DNA from: Saccharothrix sp. S26
GTDB lineage: Bacteria; Actinomycetota; Actinomycetes; Mycobacteriales; Pseudonocardiaceae
DNA length: 64,000 nucleotides
Reading direction: 5' to 3'
Assembly: GCF_021390395.1 (NCBI RefSeq)
Contig: NZ_JAJUWT010000028.1
Location: forward strand, 96,282-160,281
Part shown: in pieces, positions 25,512 to 33,922 of the stretch
Layout of the letters: every line of letters starts with the position of its first letter
Position numbering within the stretch: the stretch's first letter is position 1
Program-made: the position numbers and the translations under genes
The notes under the pieces: model-generated
Databases searched by the model: none
Told to the model about the DNA's origin: nothing
Seen by the model: only the letters and a program-made list of their open reading frames with translations

Positions 25512-25540
25512 TTGACGTCTTGCGGAGATCCTCCTACGGT
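25512..25540 (+). promoter_or_regulatory. Promoter of the GH3 operon
   Basis: TTGACG (25512-25517), 17-bp spacer, TACGGT (25535-25540). This is a good sigma-HrdB-type match on the right strand and predicts a leader of about 70 nt before the GH3 start. The rest of 25398-25511 holds only a weak GTTCA/TGAAC inverted repeat at 25468-25483. Confidence 0.55.
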
Positions 25541-25573
25541 CTCCCCACCAGATCGGCATGTCGGAAGTTACTT

Positions 25574-25584
25574 CGATAGTTTCG
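25574..25584. promoter_or_regulatory. Candidate LacI operator in the GH3 leader
   Basis: CGATAGTTTCG is 10/11 identical to CGAAAGTTTCG and has CGA/TCG outer symmetry. It lies about 30 nt past the predicted transcription start and 36 nt before the GH3 start, a typical repressor location. Confidence 0.4.
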
Positions 25585-25619
25585 GTCTTCACGAGGACGT
25601 GAGCGGGGGTACCTGGTCG

Positions 25620-28016
25620 ATGATGAACAGGACGACGGGGGTCGCGACGACGCCGGCGGGCGACGGCGTCCCGACTGCCGCCGACCAGCCGGACGCGGTG
25701 TGGCGGGACGTCACCCGGCCCGCCGCCGAACGGGTCGACGCGCTCGTCGCGGAGATGACCCTCGAGGAGAAGCTCGCGCAGCTCGTCGGCGTCTGGGTCG
25801 GCGCGGACCCCTCCGGCGCGGGCGTCGCGCCGCACCAGCACGACATGACCAGTGAGCCGGTGGTCTGGGCGGACGTCATCTCCGCCGGCCTGGGCCAGCT
25901 CACCCGCCCGTTCGGCACCCGGCCGGTCGACCCGGTGGCCGGGGCCCGTTCCCTGGCCGCGTCGCAGCGGGAGGTGGCCGCCGCCAACCGGTTCGGCATC
26001 CCGGCGCTGGTGCACGAGGAGTGCCTCACCGGGTTCGCCGCCTGGCGGGCCACGGCCTACCCCGCGCCGCTGGCCTGGGGCGCGTCGTTCGACCCCGGGC
26101 TGGTCGCCGAGATGTCCGGCCTGATCGGCCGCTCGATGCGCGCGGCGGGCGTGCACCAGGGGTTGGCCCCGGTCCTGGACGTCACCCGCGACTACCGCTG
26201 GGGCCGCACCGAAGAGACCATCGGCGAAGACCCGTACCTGGTCGGCACGGTCGCCACCGCGTACGTGCGCGGTCTGGAACAGTCGGGCATCGTCGCCACG
26301 CTCAAGCACTTCGCCGGTTACTCCGCCTCCCGCGCCGGGCGCAACCTGGCTCCGGTGGCGATCGGGCCGCGCGAGTTCGCCGACGTGGTGCTGCCGCCGT
26401 TCGAGATGGCCGTGCGCGACGGCGGCGTGCGGTCGGTCATGCAGTCCTACACCGAGATCGACGGCGTGCCGTCGGCGGCCGACGCGGGCCTGCTGACCAC
26501 GCTGCTGCGCGACACCTGGGGCTTCGACGGCACGGTGGTCGCCGACTACTTCGCGGTGAAGTTCCTCCAGACCCTGCACGGCGTCGCCGAGGACGAGGCG
26601 CACGCCGCCGCCCTGGCCTTGGCGGCGGGCGTGGACGTGGAGCTGCCGACCGTGCGCTGTTACGGCGCGCCGCTGCGCGCAGCGGTCGAGCGCGGTGACG
26701 TGGCCGAGGAGCTGGTGGACCGGGCGTTGCGCCGCGTGCTGCGCCAGAAGGTGGAACTGGGTTTGCTCGACCCGGACTGGTCGCCCCTGCCGCCCGACGT
26801 CGACGACCTGCGGCTGGACTCGCCGCGCGACCAGGAGGTGGCGCTGCGGCTGGCGCGCGAGTCCGTGGTGCTGCTGGCCAACGACGGCGTGCTGCCGCTG
26901 CGGCCGGACGTGCGGCTGGCCGTGGTCGGACCGCTCGCCGACGACCCGATGGCGATGCTGGGCTGCTACTCGTTCCCCGCGCACATCGGCGTGCACCACC
27001 CGGACGCCGGGCTGGGCCTGGAGATCCCGACCGTGCTGTCGGCGTTGCGCGATGCCGTAGGCGGCGACATCGCCCACGCGAAGGGCTGCGAGGTCTCCGC
27101 CGAGCCCGACGCGGACGACATCGCGGCCGCCGTCGCCGCGGCACGGGACGCGGACGTCGCCGTCGTCGCGGTCGGTGACCTGGCGGGCCTGTTCGGGCGC
27201 GGCACGTCGGGCGAGGGGTGCGACGCGACCGACCTGCGGCTGCCCGGAGCGCAGGCCGAACTGGTCCGGGCCGTGCGGGCGACCGGCACGCCGGTCGTGC
27301 TGCTGCTGATCACCGGGCGGCCTTACGCGATCGGCGACCTGGCCGACGGCGCGGCCGCGGTCGTGCAGGCGTTCTTCCCCGGCCAGCTCGGCGGCCGGGC
27401 CATCGCCGACGTCCTGACCGGCGCGGTGTCCCCGTCGGGCCGGCTGCCGGTCGGCATCCCCGGCGACCCCTCCGGCCAACCGGGCACCTACCTGTCCGCG
27501 CCGCTCGGGCGGCGCACGGAGGTGTCCAACGTGGACCCGACGCACGCCTTCCCGTTCGGCCACGGCCTGGGCTACGACACGTTCACCTGGTCGTCCGTGC
27601 GCGTGGTGTCCGGCGACACGCCGTGGACCACCGACGGTGAGGTGGAGCTGGAACTGGAGGTGCGCAACCCCGGCGAACGGCCCGGCGCGGACGTGGTGCA
27701 GCTGTACCTGCACGACCCCGTCGCCCAGGTGACCCGCCCGGTCGTGCGGCTCATCGGCTACGCGCGGGTCGAGCTGGCCGGCGGCGCGTCGGCCCGCGTC
27801 ACGTTCCGCGTGCCCGCGGACGTCACGTCGTTCACCGGCCTGGCGGGCAAGCGCGTGGTCGAGCCGGGCGCGGTGCAGTTGCGCGTGTCCCGGTCGAGCG
27901 CGGACGTGCACGAAGCGGTGGACCTCGCGCTCGTGGGCCCGCTGCGCGAAGTCGACCACACGCGGCGGTGGCACACCGCGGTGTCGGTCACCCACGAGGA
28001 GGTGGAGCGAGCATGA
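25620..28016 (+). CDS. GH3 family beta-glycosidase (beta-xylosidase/beta-glucosidase)
   Basis: A 798-residue cytoplasmic GH3 enzyme, first gene of the hemicellulose operon. The N-terminal TIM barrel holds EEKLAQLVGVW, HEECLTGFAAW, VLDVTRDYRWGRTEETIGEDP, LKHFAGY and the nucleophile Asp near residue 309 in VVADYFAV. The C-terminal alpha/beta sandwich and fibronectin-III-like domain (from about 660: DGEVELELEVRNPGERPGADVVQLY) complete the family layout. The start is ATG 25620 or the adjacent ATG 25623, since longer forms are not GH3-like. It probably trims non-reducing xylose or glucose residues. It overlaps the permease by 4 nt. Confidence 0.93.
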   Translation: MMNRTTGVATTPAGDGVPTAADQPDAVWRDVTRPAAERVDALVAEMTLEEKLAQLVGVWVGADPSGAGVAPHQHDMTSEPVVWADVISAGLGQLTRPFGTRPVDPVAGARSLAASQREVAAANRFGIPALVHEECLTGFAAWRATAYPAPLAWGASFDPGLVAEMSGLIGRSMRAAGVHQGLAPVLDVTRDYRWGRTEETIGEDPYLVGTVATAYVRGLEQSGIVATLKHFAGYSASRAGRNLAPVAIGPREFADVVLPPFEMAVRDGGVRSVMQSYTEIDGVPSAADAGLLTTLLRDTWGFDGTVVADYFAVKFLQTLHGVAEDEAHAAALALAAGVDVELPTVRCYGAPLRAAVERGDVAEELVDRALRRVLRQKVELGLLDPDWSPLPPDVDDLRLDSPRDQEVALRLARESVVLLANDGVLPLRPDVRLAVVGPLADDPMAMLGCYSFPAHIGVHHPDAGLGLEIPTVLSALRDAVGGDIAHAKGCEVSAEPDADDIAAAVAAARDADVAVVAVGDLAGLFGRGTSGEGCDATDLRLPGAQAELVRAVRATGTPVVLLLITGRPYAIGDLADGAAAVVQAFFPGQLGGRAIADVLTGAVSPSGRLPVGIPGDPSGQPGTYLSAPLGRRTEVSNVDPTHAFPFGHGLGYDTFTWSSVRVVSGDTPWTTDGEVELELEVRNPGERPGADVVQLYLHDPVAQVTRPVVRLIGYARVELAGGASARVTFRVPADVTSFTGLAGKRVVEPGAVQLRVSRSSADVHEAVDLALVGPLREVDHTRRWHTAVSVTHEEVERA

Positions 28017-29002
28017 CCACCCAGATCAGCGAACCCGCGGCCGGACCCGCGACCGACCGGCCCCGAAAACCACCGAGGACGACCAAGGCACCCCGGTACC
28101 GGACCACCTGGCGCAAGGCGTTCAAGCGCGACTGGCAGCTCTACACGCTCGCCATCGTCCCGCTGGTGTTCTTCCTCGTCTTCCGGTACGCGCCGATGCT
28201 CGGCAACGTCATCGCGTTCCGCAAGTTCGTGCCCGGCGGCAGCATCTACGGCGAGACGTGGGTCGGCCTGCGCTACGTCAAGATGTTCATCAACGACCCG
28301 AACTTCTGGGAGGTCTTCGGCAACACGATGGCGCTCGGCGCGCTGTCGCTCGTGTTCACCTTCCCGCTGCCGATCGTGCTGGCACTGCTGCTCAACGAGG
28401 TCCGCTCGCGCTACTTCAAGCGGTTCGTGCAGACCGTGTCCTACCTGCCGCACTTCCTGTCGATCGTGATCGTGGCCGGCATGGTGATGCAGTTGGTGTC
28501 GCTGGAGGGCACGGTCAACCAGGTCGTCCGCGCGCTCGGCGGCGAGGCGACCTCGTTCATCCAGGACCCGGGCTGGTTCCGCACGATCTACGTCTCCTCC
28601 GAGGTCTGGCAGACCGTCGGCTGGGGCACGATCCTCTACCTCGCCGCGCTGACCACGATCGACGCGCAGCTCTACGAGGCGGCCCGGATCGACGGGGCGA
28701 ACCGCTGGCAGCAGACCTGGCACGTGACGCTGCCCGGCATCCGGCCGACGATGATCACGCTGCTGATCCTCAACATCGGCACGTTCATGGCGGTCGGGTT
28801 CGAGAAGGTCCTGCTGCTGTACAACCCGCTGACCTACCCCACCGCGGACGTCGTCTCGACCTACCTGTACCGGGTCGGCCTGGTGTCCAACAACTTCAGC
28901 TACGCCGCCGCGATCGGCCTGTTCGAGTCGGTCATCGGCCTGACGCTGATCCTGTCCGCCAACGCGATCTCGCGCCGCACAGTGGGGACGAGCCTGTGGT
29001 GA
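28013..29002 (+). CDS. ABC transporter permease, LplB-type
   Basis: A 329-residue permease of the polysaccharide/aldotetraouronic-acid subfamily (LplB/YtcP neighbourhood). A hydrophilic N-terminus runs to about residue 40, then six membrane segments starting YTLAIVPLVFFLVFRYAPM. The EAA motif is YEAARIDGANRWQQTWHVTLPGI. Start ATG 28013 overlaps the GH3 stop (ATGA). A longer frame from 27968 is rejected. Confidence 0.93.
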   Translation: MTTQISEPAAGPATDRPRKPPRTTKAPRYRTTWRKAFKRDWQLYTLAIVPLVFFLVFRYAPMLGNVIAFRKFVPGGSIYGETWVGLRYVKMFINDPNFWEVFGNTMALGALSLVFTFPLPIVLALLLNEVRSRYFKRFVQTVSYLPHFLSIVIVAGMVMQLVSLEGTVNQVVRALGGEATSFIQDPGWFRTIYVSSEVWQTVGWGTILYLAALTTIDAQLYEAARIDGANRWQQTWHVTLPGIRPTMITLLILNIGTFMAVGFEKVLLLYNPLTYPTADVVSTYLYRVGLVSNNFSYAAAIGLFESVIGLTLILSANAISRRTVGTSLW

Positions 29003-29934
29003 CCACCGACCCGACGCGCGTCATGGAGCGGCTGGACAAGCCCGCCGGGCCCCGCCGCACGTCGCTGGACGACTCCCCCGGCTACCGGGTCTTCCGCGTG
29101 GTCAACACGATCGTGCTGCTCGGCGTGGTCGCGGTGACGCTGTACCCGTTCGTCAACATCGTCGCGCAGTCGTTCAGCAGCGAGGTCTACATCCGCACCG
29201 GCCAGGTCAACCTGGTGCCGCGCGGGTTCAACCTCGACACCTACAAGCTGGTCGCGTCCGACCCGGCGTTCTGGAACAGCTACCTCAACACCGTCGTCTA
29301 CACCGTGACCGCCACCGCGATCTCGATCGTGCTCACCACGATCTACGCGTACGTGCTGTCCAAGCACCGGCTCAAGGGCCGCGGCCTGCTGGTCGGCATC
29401 GCGGTGTTCACGATGTTCTTCAACGGCGGCCTGATCCCGAACTACGTGCTGGTCAACGGGCTCGGCCTGACCAACACCATCTGGGCGATCGTGCTGCCGA
29501 ACGCGATCAGCGTGTTCAACCTGCTGGTGATGAAGGCGTTCTTCGAGAGCCTGCCGTCCGAGCTGGAGGAGGCCGCCGCGATCGACGGCCTCAACACCTA
29601 CGGCATCCTGCTGCGGATCGTGCTGCCGCTGTCGAAGGCCGTGCTCGCCACCATGATCCTGTTCTACGCGGTGGCGAACTGGAACTCGTGGTTCCAGGCG
29701 TTCCTCTACCTCGACCGGGCGGACCTGTTCCCGGTCACCGTGTACCTGCGCAACATGATCGCCGGCGCCACCTCGGCGACGTCGGTCGGCGCCGTGGAGG
29801 CCAACGCGGTGGCCATCTCCGCGAACATCAAGGCCGTGACGATGGTGCTCACCGTGCTGCCCATCGTGGCCGTCTACCCCTTCATCCAACGCTATTTCGT
29901 GTCGGGCGTGATGCTCGGCGCGGTCAAGCAGTAG
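28999..29934 (+). CDS. ABC transporter permease, LplC-type
   Basis: A 311-residue second permease. Membrane segments start at about residue 33 (IVLLGVVAVTLYPFVNIVAQSF). The EAA loop reads LEEAAAIDGLNTYGILLRIVLPLSK, and the C-terminus YFVSGVMLGAVKQ is characteristic of the LplC branch. Start is GTG 28999, overlapping the upstream TGA by 4 nt. Forms the channel with the LplB-type partner. Confidence 0.93.
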   Translation: MTTDPTRVMERLDKPAGPRRTSLDDSPGYRVFRVVNTIVLLGVVAVTLYPFVNIVAQSFSSEVYIRTGQVNLVPRGFNLDTYKLVASDPAFWNSYLNTVVYTVTATAISIVLTTIYAYVLSKHRLKGRGLLVGIAVFTMFFNGGLIPNYVLVNGLGLTNTIWAIVLPNAISVFNLLVMKAFFESLPSELEEAAAIDGLNTYGILLRIVLPLSKAVLATMILFYAVANWNSWFQAFLYLDRADLFPVTVYLRNMIAGATSATSVGAVEANAVAISANIKAVTMVLTVLPIVAVYPFIQRYFVSGVMLGAVKQ

Positions 29935-29984
29935 CGAGTCCGCTTCAGTCGACGACGGTGTCGAACACCTGAGGAGAGAGCACG

Positions 29985-31616
29985 ATGCGAACCAAATGGA
30001 AGCGCACGCTTCTGACTGCCGTCGCCGGCAGCCTCGTGGTCAGCCTGGCGGCGTGCAGCGAGGAAGGCGGGGACGCCGGCAGCGGCGTCAACCTCGACGG
30101 CAAGAAGACCGCGTCGATGGCCGACTACAAGGCGGGCACGCAGTTCAAGGCGACCGAGCCGCTCGACGTGAGCCTGCTCTTCCTGGACCAGTCGCACTAC
30201 CCGATGAAGGAGGACTGGCTGCTCTGGAAGGAGATCAGCCAGCGCACCAACATCACGGTCAAGCCGACGGTCGTCCCCTACAGCGACTACGACCAGAAGC
30301 GCGGCCTGCTGATCAGCTCGGGTGACGCGCCGACGATCATCTCCAAGACCTACCCGGGACAGGAGGAGCCGTTCGTCTCCTCCGGCGCGATCCTCCCGGT
30401 GAGCGACTACGTCGACCTGATGCCGAACTTCAAGGACAAGGTCGAGAAGTGGAAGCTCCAGCCGGAGCTGAACACGCTGCGCCAGGAGGACGGCAAGTTC
30501 TACGTGCTGCCCGGCCTGCACGAGAAGGTGCAGCAGGACTACACGCTGGCGTTCCGCACCGACGAGCTGCAGCGCCTCGACCTTCAGGCGCCGAAGAACT
30601 GGGACGAGGTCTACACCGTCCTCAAGGCGATCAAGGCCGCCCACCCGGACGTCTACCCGCTGTCGGACCGCTTCGAGGGCAAGTCGATCCTCAACATCGC
30701 GGCGCAGACGTTCGGCGCGCAGGCCGGCTGGGGCTACGTCAAGAACTCCATCTGGAACGAGGACAAGCAGCAGTTCGAGTTCGCCGGCGCCACGCCCGAG
30801 TACAAGCAGCTGATCGAGTTCTTCGGCAAGCTCGTCAAGGAAGGGCTGATGGACCCGGAGAGCTTCACTCAGAAGGATGACGCGGCGATCCAGAAGTTCG
30901 CCAGCGGCAAGTCGTTCGCGATCAGCAGCAACGCGCAGAACATCATCAACGACTACCGGCCGAACGTCTCCAAGATCCCCGGCGCGACCGTGGCCAAGAT
31001 CCCGGTGCCCGCGGGCCCGAAGGGTGACGTCCTGCGCGGCTCCCGGCTGGAGAACGGCCTGATGGTGTCGGCGAAGCTCGCCCAGAGCGACAAGTTCGTC
31101 GCCACCATGCAGTTCATCGACTGGCTCTGGTACGCCGACGAGGCGCAGGAGTTCACCAAGTGGGGCGTGAAGGGCACGACCTACGACAAGGACGCCTCCG
31201 GCAAGCGCACCCTCAAGCCCGAGGTCGCCTTCGGCGGCATGAACGTCGGCGCGCCCAAGAACCTCCAGCGCGACTTCGGCTTCCAGGGCGGTGTCTTCAG
31301 CTACGGCGGTCCGACCGAGCTGGTGCAGTCGATGTTCACCGAGGAGGAGCTCGCCTTCCAGAAGACGCTGGCGAACAAGAAGCAGCTCCCGTTGGCGCCG
31401 CCCGCGCCGCTCAACGAGGAGGAGCGCGAGCGCGCCGGCCTGTGGGAGACCCCGCTCAAGGACCTCGTCACGCAGTCCACGCTCCAGTTCATCCTCGGCC
31501 AGCGCGACCTCTCGACGTGGGACGCCTACGTCAAGGAGCTGGAGGCCAAGGGCATGAACGACTACATCGAGCTGGTGAACACCGCGCACAAGCGCTACAA
31601 GGAGAAGAACGGCTGA
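29985..31616 (+). CDS. Extracellular oligosaccharide-binding lipoprotein, LplA-type
   Basis: A 543-residue solute-binding protein, large as usual for LplA-type systems. The signal peptide MRTKWKRTLLTAVAGSLVVS ends in lipobox SLAAC with Cys 24. The mature protein has the expected long two-lobed sequence, with YPLSDRFEGKS and WGYVKNSIWNEDK. GAGGAGAG precedes the ATG by about 5 nt. It supplies LplB/LplC-type permeases. An ATPase gene is missing here, as in the other two transporter operons. Confidence 0.93.
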   Translation: MRTKWKRTLLTAVAGSLVVSLAACSEEGGDAGSGVNLDGKKTASMADYKAGTQFKATEPLDVSLLFLDQSHYPMKEDWLLWKEISQRTNITVKPTVVPYSDYDQKRGLLISSGDAPTIISKTYPGQEEPFVSSGAILPVSDYVDLMPNFKDKVEKWKLQPELNTLRQEDGKFYVLPGLHEKVQQDYTLAFRTDELQRLDLQAPKNWDEVYTVLKAIKAAHPDVYPLSDRFEGKSILNIAAQTFGAQAGWGYVKNSIWNEDKQQFEFAGATPEYKQLIEFFGKLVKEGLMDPESFTQKDDAAIQKFASGKSFAISSNAQNIINDYRPNVSKIPGATVAKIPVPAGPKGDVLRGSRLENGLMVSAKLAQSDKFVATMQFIDWLWYADEAQEFTKWGVKGTTYDKDASGKRTLKPEVAFGGMNVGAPKNLQRDFGFQGGVFSYGGPTELVQSMFTEEELAFQKTLANKKQLPLAPPAPLNEEERERAGLWETPLKDLVTQSTLQFILGQRDLSTWDAYVKELEAKGMNDYIELVNTAHKRYKEKNG

Positions 31617-31694
31617 CCGGGGGATGCCCGGTCACGGCGTCCCCCGCCGTGACCGGGCCTGTCCACGGCACGTCCGGCGGGTCCAGGAGGGCAC

Positions 31695-33227
31695 TTGAAC
31701 CGCGTGATCGTCCCCGGCGAGCCGATCGGCCGCCTCTCCGAGTCGTGGCGCCACTGCGTGGGCACCGGACGGCTCAACCTCGCGCTGCGCGCCGACTACC
31801 AGGAGTCGCTGGCCCGCGTGCAGCGCGACATCGGCTTCCGTCACATCCGCGGCCACGGGCTGCTGTCCGACGACATGGGCGTGCACCGCGTGTCCGGCGA
31901 CGGCGTGACCCGGTACTCGTTCACCTACGTGGACCAGGTGTTCGACCGGTTCCTGGAGCTGGGCATCCGACCGTTCGTGGAGCTGGGGTTCATGCCCACC
32001 GCGCTCGCCTCGGGCGACGACACCGTGTTCTGGTGGAAGGGCAACATCACCCCGCCGAAGGACTGGGACGAGTGGGCCGCGCTGGTCCGGGCCGTCGTCC
32101 GCCACCTGGTCGACCGCTACGGCCTCGACGAGGTGCGCACCTGGCCGATCGAGGTGTGGAACGAGCCCAACCTGGTCAACTTCTGGAAGGACGCGGACCA
32201 GGAGGCCTACTTCCGCCTCTACGAGATCACCGCGCGGACGGTCAAGGACGTGGACGCGCGGCTCCAGGTCGGCGGCCCGGCGATCTCGCCCGGCTCGGAC
32301 CAGTGGTGGGCACCGTTCGCCGAGTTCGTCGCCCGCCGCGACGTGCCCATCGACTTCGTCAGCAGGCACGCCTACTCGTCCGGTCCGGCGCAGCACGTGC
32401 CGTTCGGCACCTACCAGACGCTGACCGCGCCCGAGCACCTGCTGGACCAGTTCGACGCGCCGCGCAAGCACCTGGCGGGCACCGCGCTGGCCGGGCTGCC
32501 GGTGCACATCACGGAGTACAACAGCTCCTACCGGCCCGACAACCCGATCCACGACACCGCCTACCACGCCGCCTACCTGGCCCCGGTGCTCACCGGCGGC
32601 ACGGAGCTGGTCGACTCGTACTCCTACTGGACGTTCTGCGACGTCTTCGAGGAGGAGAACGTGCCGACCTCGCTGTTCCACGGCGGTTTCGGCCTGCTCA
32701 CGCACCGGCAGGTGCCCAAGCCGACCTATCACCTCTACGCGTTCATGGCCCGGATGGGCTCGCGCGTGCTGGCGCGCGGGGCGGACCACCTCGTGTGCGC
32801 GACCGACGACGGCCGCGTCACCGTGCTGGCCTGGCAGCCGGTCGGCGGCACGGAGGGTCCGGACGCCCCTGAGCGGCACGACGTGCGGCTGTCGGTGCCG
32901 ATGACGGGCCCGCGCGCGTTCGTCCGCCGCGAACGGGTCAACGAGCACGACGGCAACGCGTTCGGCGCGTGGCGCGAGCTGGGCCGTCCCCGTTCCCCCG
33001 ACCGGCGCACGCTGGACGTGCTGCGCGACTGCGCCCGCCCGGCCCTGGAACACCGGTCGGTCGCGGTCGTGGACGGGCGGGTCGACCTCGACCTCGCGCT
33101 CGCCCGGCACGAGGTCACGTTCGTCGAGCTGGCCCCCGTGCGGGCCGAGGAGCACGAAGGGCTGGACGACCGGCGGCTGCTCGGCGCGTCCGACGACCGG
33201 CTCGTCGCGCCGCACGAGGGGCCGTGA
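31695..33227 (+). CDS. GH39 beta-xylosidase
   Basis: A 510-residue cytoplasmic clan-A glycosidase. The acid/base is E157 in VWNEPN and the nucleophile E274 in HITEYNSS. The conserved N-terminus RVIVPGEPIGRLSESWRHCVGTGRL and IGFRHIRGHGLLSDDM are GH39 hallmarks. The start is read as TTG at 31695 because AGGAGG sits 4 nt upstream and homologues begin at this point; GTG 31704 is an alternative. It would release xylose from imported xylo-oligosaccharides together with the GH3 enzyme. It overlaps the next gene by 4 nt. Confidence 0.92.
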   Translation: MNRVIVPGEPIGRLSESWRHCVGTGRLNLALRADYQESLARVQRDIGFRHIRGHGLLSDDMGVHRVSGDGVTRYSFTYVDQVFDRFLELGIRPFVELGFMPTALASGDDTVFWWKGNITPPKDWDEWAALVRAVVRHLVDRYGLDEVRTWPIEVWNEPNLVNFWKDADQEAYFRLYEITARTVKDVDARLQVGGPAISPGSDQWWAPFAEFVARRDVPIDFVSRHAYSSGPAQHVPFGTYQTLTAPEHLLDQFDAPRKHLAGTALAGLPVHITEYNSSYRPDNPIHDTAYHAAYLAPVLTGGTELVDSYSYWTFCDVFEEENVPTSLFHGGFGLLTHRQVPKPTYHLYAFMARMGSRVLARGADHLVCATDDGRVTVLAWQPVGGTEGPDAPERHDVRLSVPMTGPRAFVRRERVNEHDGNAFGAWRELGRPRSPDRRTLDVLRDCARPALEHRSVAVVDGRVDLDLALARHEVTFVELAPVRAEEHEGLDDRRLLGASDDRLVAPHEGP

Positions 33228-33922
33228 CGGTGTCCGCCGAACGACGGGGTGATCCCGCGGCCGAGATCGGCTCGGGCATCCTGTCGCGCATCGCCTCGGT
33301 CGTGTACTGGTTCGTGGTCATCGAGGCCATGATCGTGCTGACCACGGCCCCCGGGCTGCTCGCGTTGCTGTTCCTGGACCGCAGCGCGGGCAACGCGCCG
33401 CTCATCGGGCTCTGCTTCGCCCCCGTGGGCCCTGCCCTGTCGGCCGCCGTCTACGCCTGGCGGGTGTTCCTGCACGACCGCGACCTCTTCCCCGCCCGGC
33501 ACTTCCGCCGCGGTTACCGGCTCAACTGGCTCGACGTGCTGCGCTGGTGGCTGCCCGCGCTGGTGGTGCTGTCCGTGATCGGCTTCAGCCTGGCGAACCT
33601 GGAGCTGGCGCGCGTGCCCGCGGGGTACGGCCTCGTGCTCGTCGTGATCGCCGTGGCCATCCTCGTCTGGTCGACGCAGGCGCTGGTGCTGTCGTCCACG
33701 CTCTCGCTGCGCACGCGTGACACGGCTCGGCTCGCGTCGTACTACCTGGGCGCACGGCCGGCGAGCGCGCTCGGTGCGTTGTCGCTGCTCATCGCCGCCG
33801 GCGGGCTCGTCGTGCTCACCTCGGACTGGGTGCTCGCGCTGCTGGCGTCCCCGTTCACCCTGCTGCTCCTGCGCAACGCCGAGCCGGTGCTGCGCGACGC
33901 CACCGAGAGGTTCACCGCGTGA
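33224..33922 (+). CDS. DUF624 (YesL-like) membrane protein
   Basis: A 232-residue protein with about five membrane segments: VVYWFVVIEAMIVLTTAPGLLALLF, LIGLCFAPVGPALSAAVYAW, WWLPALVVLSVIGFSLANL, GYGLVLVVIAVAILVW, and a C-terminal pair. YesL/DUF624 proteins accompany LplABC-type transporters in plant-polysaccharide loci, but their role is undefined. Start GTG 33224 overlaps the GH39 stop, and its own stop overlaps the GH42 start. Confidence 0.8.
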   Translation: MTVSAERRGDPAAEIGSGILSRIASVVYWFVVIEAMIVLTTAPGLLALLFLDRSAGNAPLIGLCFAPVGPALSAAVYAWRVFLHDRDLFPARHFRRGYRLNWLDVLRWWLPALVVLSVIGFSLANLELARVPAGYGLVLVVIAVAILVWSTQALVLSSTLSLRTRDTARLASYYLGARPASALGALSLLIAAGGLVVLTSDWVLALLASPFTLLLLRNAEPVLRDATERFTA

